The position numbers were made by a program, and so were the translations under genes. Of a stretch of 6,275 nucleotides of DNA, positions 4,941 to 6,275 are shown piece after piece. The stretch comes from Bacteroidales bacterium (lineage in GTDB: Bacteria; Bacteroidota; Bacteroidia; Bacteroidales; UBA932), in the NCBI GenBank assembly GCA_017429885.1, contig JAFROA010000013.1, positions 1 through 6,275 on the forward strand. The letters are read 5' to 3'. The notes beneath the pieces were generated by a model. The model searched no databases, had not been told where the DNA came from, and saw only the letters and a program-made list of their open reading frames with translations. The stretch's first letter is position 1. Each line of letters begins with the position of its first letter.

Positions 4941-6275
4941 ATCCTGACTTTGTGAGTGCCGGGGGTGAGAGTCTTGCCTCCGGCTTTGCATGACGTACCC
5001 TCAGGGACGGTTATTTCGGCCTCTATCTTCTTGTCCTTTTTCTGGAGGGAGACCTCAATCCTGCCGTAATTGGTCTCAAAACCGGTCTTGAGCCATTTCA
5101 GGTCACCCATCTGTGGTTTGACCTCAAACTCTTGATAACCAGGCTTTAACGCATCAATTCCTGCCAGTTGGCGGACCATGGAGATGACTCCGCCACCGGC
5201 CCATGCGTGGTTGCAGGTGCCCTCGAAATTCCAGTGCTCCCAAAGTGTCGTGCAACTGTCCTTCATTATGGTCGGACACTGCTTCCGCATCCTGTCCAGG
5301 GCCATCTTCGGCTCTCCCATCGTGTAAAGGGCGTCAAGGACATAAGGGAACATATAAGTCGTGGCATTGTAGCGCTCGGCGAAAACTTTTTTGAGCATGG
5401 GAAATTTCTCCTTGGATGCCACTCCTGAGATGACTGCCAGAGCCTGGACACGGTCATCCGGAAGGTCCTCGAACCCGGGAGTTATATAGGCGGAGCCATT
5501 CCAATAATTGGAGTTCAGAGCTGTCGCTATTTTTGACATAATAGCCTCGTTATCAGCAGCTTCAGCCTCTTTCCCAAGCACCCTGGCGAACTCCGCCTCA
5601 GCTTTAAGCGCAAGGTAATACCACAGATGCAACTGAGCCACACGGTCTTGGTGCGCTCCTGCGTCAGGCCAGTCCCAGCCACCAATGCGGTAGATAGGAA
5701 GCCCCTCGGAATCAAGTTTCCAGACCTCGTGGAGATATTTGTGGACGGCAGGATAGACTTCTTTCACAAAAGAATAGTCCCCGGAATAGAAGGCATACCC
5801 CCTGAATCCATACCAGCCGATGGAGTTCAGGACCTGCATCGGAAGCTCCTTGAAATAGTTGGAGCAAGGGATAGGGGCGTACATGACCCCATCAGGCTTC
5901 TGCCAGCGGACCAGTTCCATAATACCCTTGCGGGCGAGCTTGTCAGCCTTGCGGTCAAGAAGATAGAAGGCCTCGTTCAGCTCGTTGACCTCATCGCCCC
6001 ACCATTGTGCCCTCTCGCGGTCTGGACAGTCATAATACGTGTCCCTCATGCAGACGTAAAGCGTCCTTTGGGCTTTCTGCCAATAATCATTGAGGATGGG
6101 ATCGGAGCAGGAGAAAGAACCGGTGAACTCCGCATCGTATCCGGTCTCCCGGTACTTGACGCCCAAGACTTTCACCTCCGGAGGAAAGATATAATACAAT
6201 ACTTCCCCGTTCATCCAGCCGTAACTCTCATATTCCTGGACACCTTCCTTGGTGACATATTCCGCGCTGACACAT
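4937..6275 (-). CDS. Alpha-L-rhamnosidase, GH78 family, C-terminal 445 residues (5' part beyond window)
   Basis: The frame is open from the right edge (first full codon at 6274) to TAA at 4939-4937, so the start is outside the window; the Met codon at 6214 is internal. Residues before the barrel (SYGWMNGEVLYYIFPPEV, then KYRETGYDAEFTGSFSCSDPILN) are the usual GH78 beta-domain end. The (alpha/alpha)6 barrel opens with YYDCPDRERAQWWGDEVN. The spacing D-x4-E-x3-W-x2-D (codons for D82, E87, W91, D94 of the visible part) matches the D567/E572/W576/D579 set I recall from Bacillus sp. GL1 RhaB. TLWEHWN carries the second catalytic Glu (codon 5239-5237), matching E841. From GGGVISMVRQLAGIDALKPGY onward comes the C-terminal beta-sandwich. 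GH78 enzymes release terminal alpha-L-rhamnose by inversion. All catalytic residues seen are intact. The enzyme is probably exported, but its signal is not visible. Confidence 0.92.
   Translation of the reverse strand, partial: CVSAEYVTKEGVQEYESYGWMNGEVLYYIFPPEVKVLGVKYRETGYDAEFTGSFSCSDPILNDYWQKAQRTLYVCMRDTYYDCPDRERAQWWGDEVNELNEAFYLLDRKADKLARKGIMELVRWQKPDGVMYAPIPCSNYFKELPMQVLNSIGWYGFRGYAFYSGDYSFVKEVYPAVHKYLHEVWKLDSEGLPIYRIGGWDWPDAGAHQDRVAQLHLWYYLALKAEAEFARVLGKEAEAADNEAIMSKIATALNSNYWNGSAYITPGFEDLPDDRVQALAVISGVASKEKFPMLKKVFAERYNATTYMFPYVLDALYTMGEPKMALDRMRKQCPTIMKDSCTTLWEHWNFEGTCNHAWAGGGVISMVRQLAGIDALKPGYQEFEVKPQMGDLKWLKTGFETNYGRIEVSLQKKDKKIEAEITVPEGTSCKAGGKTLTPGTHKVRI
4958..4984 (+). terminator. 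Weak terminator-like hairpin downstream of the FAD gene, inside the rhamnosidase 3' end
   Basis: GCCGGGGG (4958-4965) can pair with CCTCCGGC (4977-4984) to give an 8-pair stem with one G-U, an 11-base loop and only three T's afterwards (TTTGCA). It lies 18 bases past the FAD gene stop. It also encodes the C-terminal strands of the opposite gene, so the pairing may be a by-product of coding. Low confidence. Confidence 0.25.

Noticed and set aside
6212..6214. ATG 6214 as the start of the rhamnosidase
   Set aside because: The frame stays open to the window edge with native GH78 sequence upstream (EYESYGW), so this Met is internal.

Overview
The window looks like a fragment of a carbohydrate-degradation locus from a member of the Bacteroidota, most likely Bacteroidales. 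The evidence is the set of protein families (a GH78-type rhamnosidase, two or three predicted lipoproteins of glycan-locus type, a DUF5009/NagX-like membrane acyltransferase, a PepSY-like lipoprotein), the lack of strong Shine-Dalgarno sequences, and promoter elements that fit the Bacteroides consensus (TTTG near -33, TAnnTTTG near -7). Base composition is close to balanced. No SusC/SusD pair, regulator, RNA gene, insertion sequence or CRISPR array lies in the window, so calling it a polysaccharide-utilisation locus is an inference from gene content.

Layout. Positions 1-950 (minus) hold the first 316 codons of a polytopic membrane acyltransferase that runs off the left edge. Positions 947-1890 (minus) hold a lipoprotein of the five-bladed beta-propeller glycosidase type (GH43/GH32/GH130-like). 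Its reading frame is broken in the middle, and a conserved stretch seems to be missing at the break. It overlaps the acyltransferase start by four bases. A 73-base divergent intergenic region carries a good Bacteroides -7 box and three GAAATAA repeats. Positions 1964-2905 (plus) encode a PepSY-like lipoprotein. After a 73-base gap with a second promoter candidate and an inverted repeat comes a 653-residue exported FAD-dependent oxidoreductase with a golvesin/xanthan-lyase-like C-terminal domain (2979-4940, plus). It meets tail to tail, sharing the palindrome TTAA at its stop, the 3' part of a GH78 alpha-L-rhamnosidase (4937-6274, minus) that runs off the right edge.

How they may work together (inference): the rhamnosidase releases terminal rhamnose from a plant or microbial glycan or glycoside. 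The propeller protein, if intact in relatives, would cut another linkage. The FAD enzyme would oxidise a sugar or glycoside outside the cytoplasm, and the acyltransferase would modify a sugar at the inner membrane. The most notable points are the frame break with a 12-base seam readable in both frames as native sequence, and the FAD enzyme, which has Cys where the third glycine of its dinucleotide-binding loop is expected.
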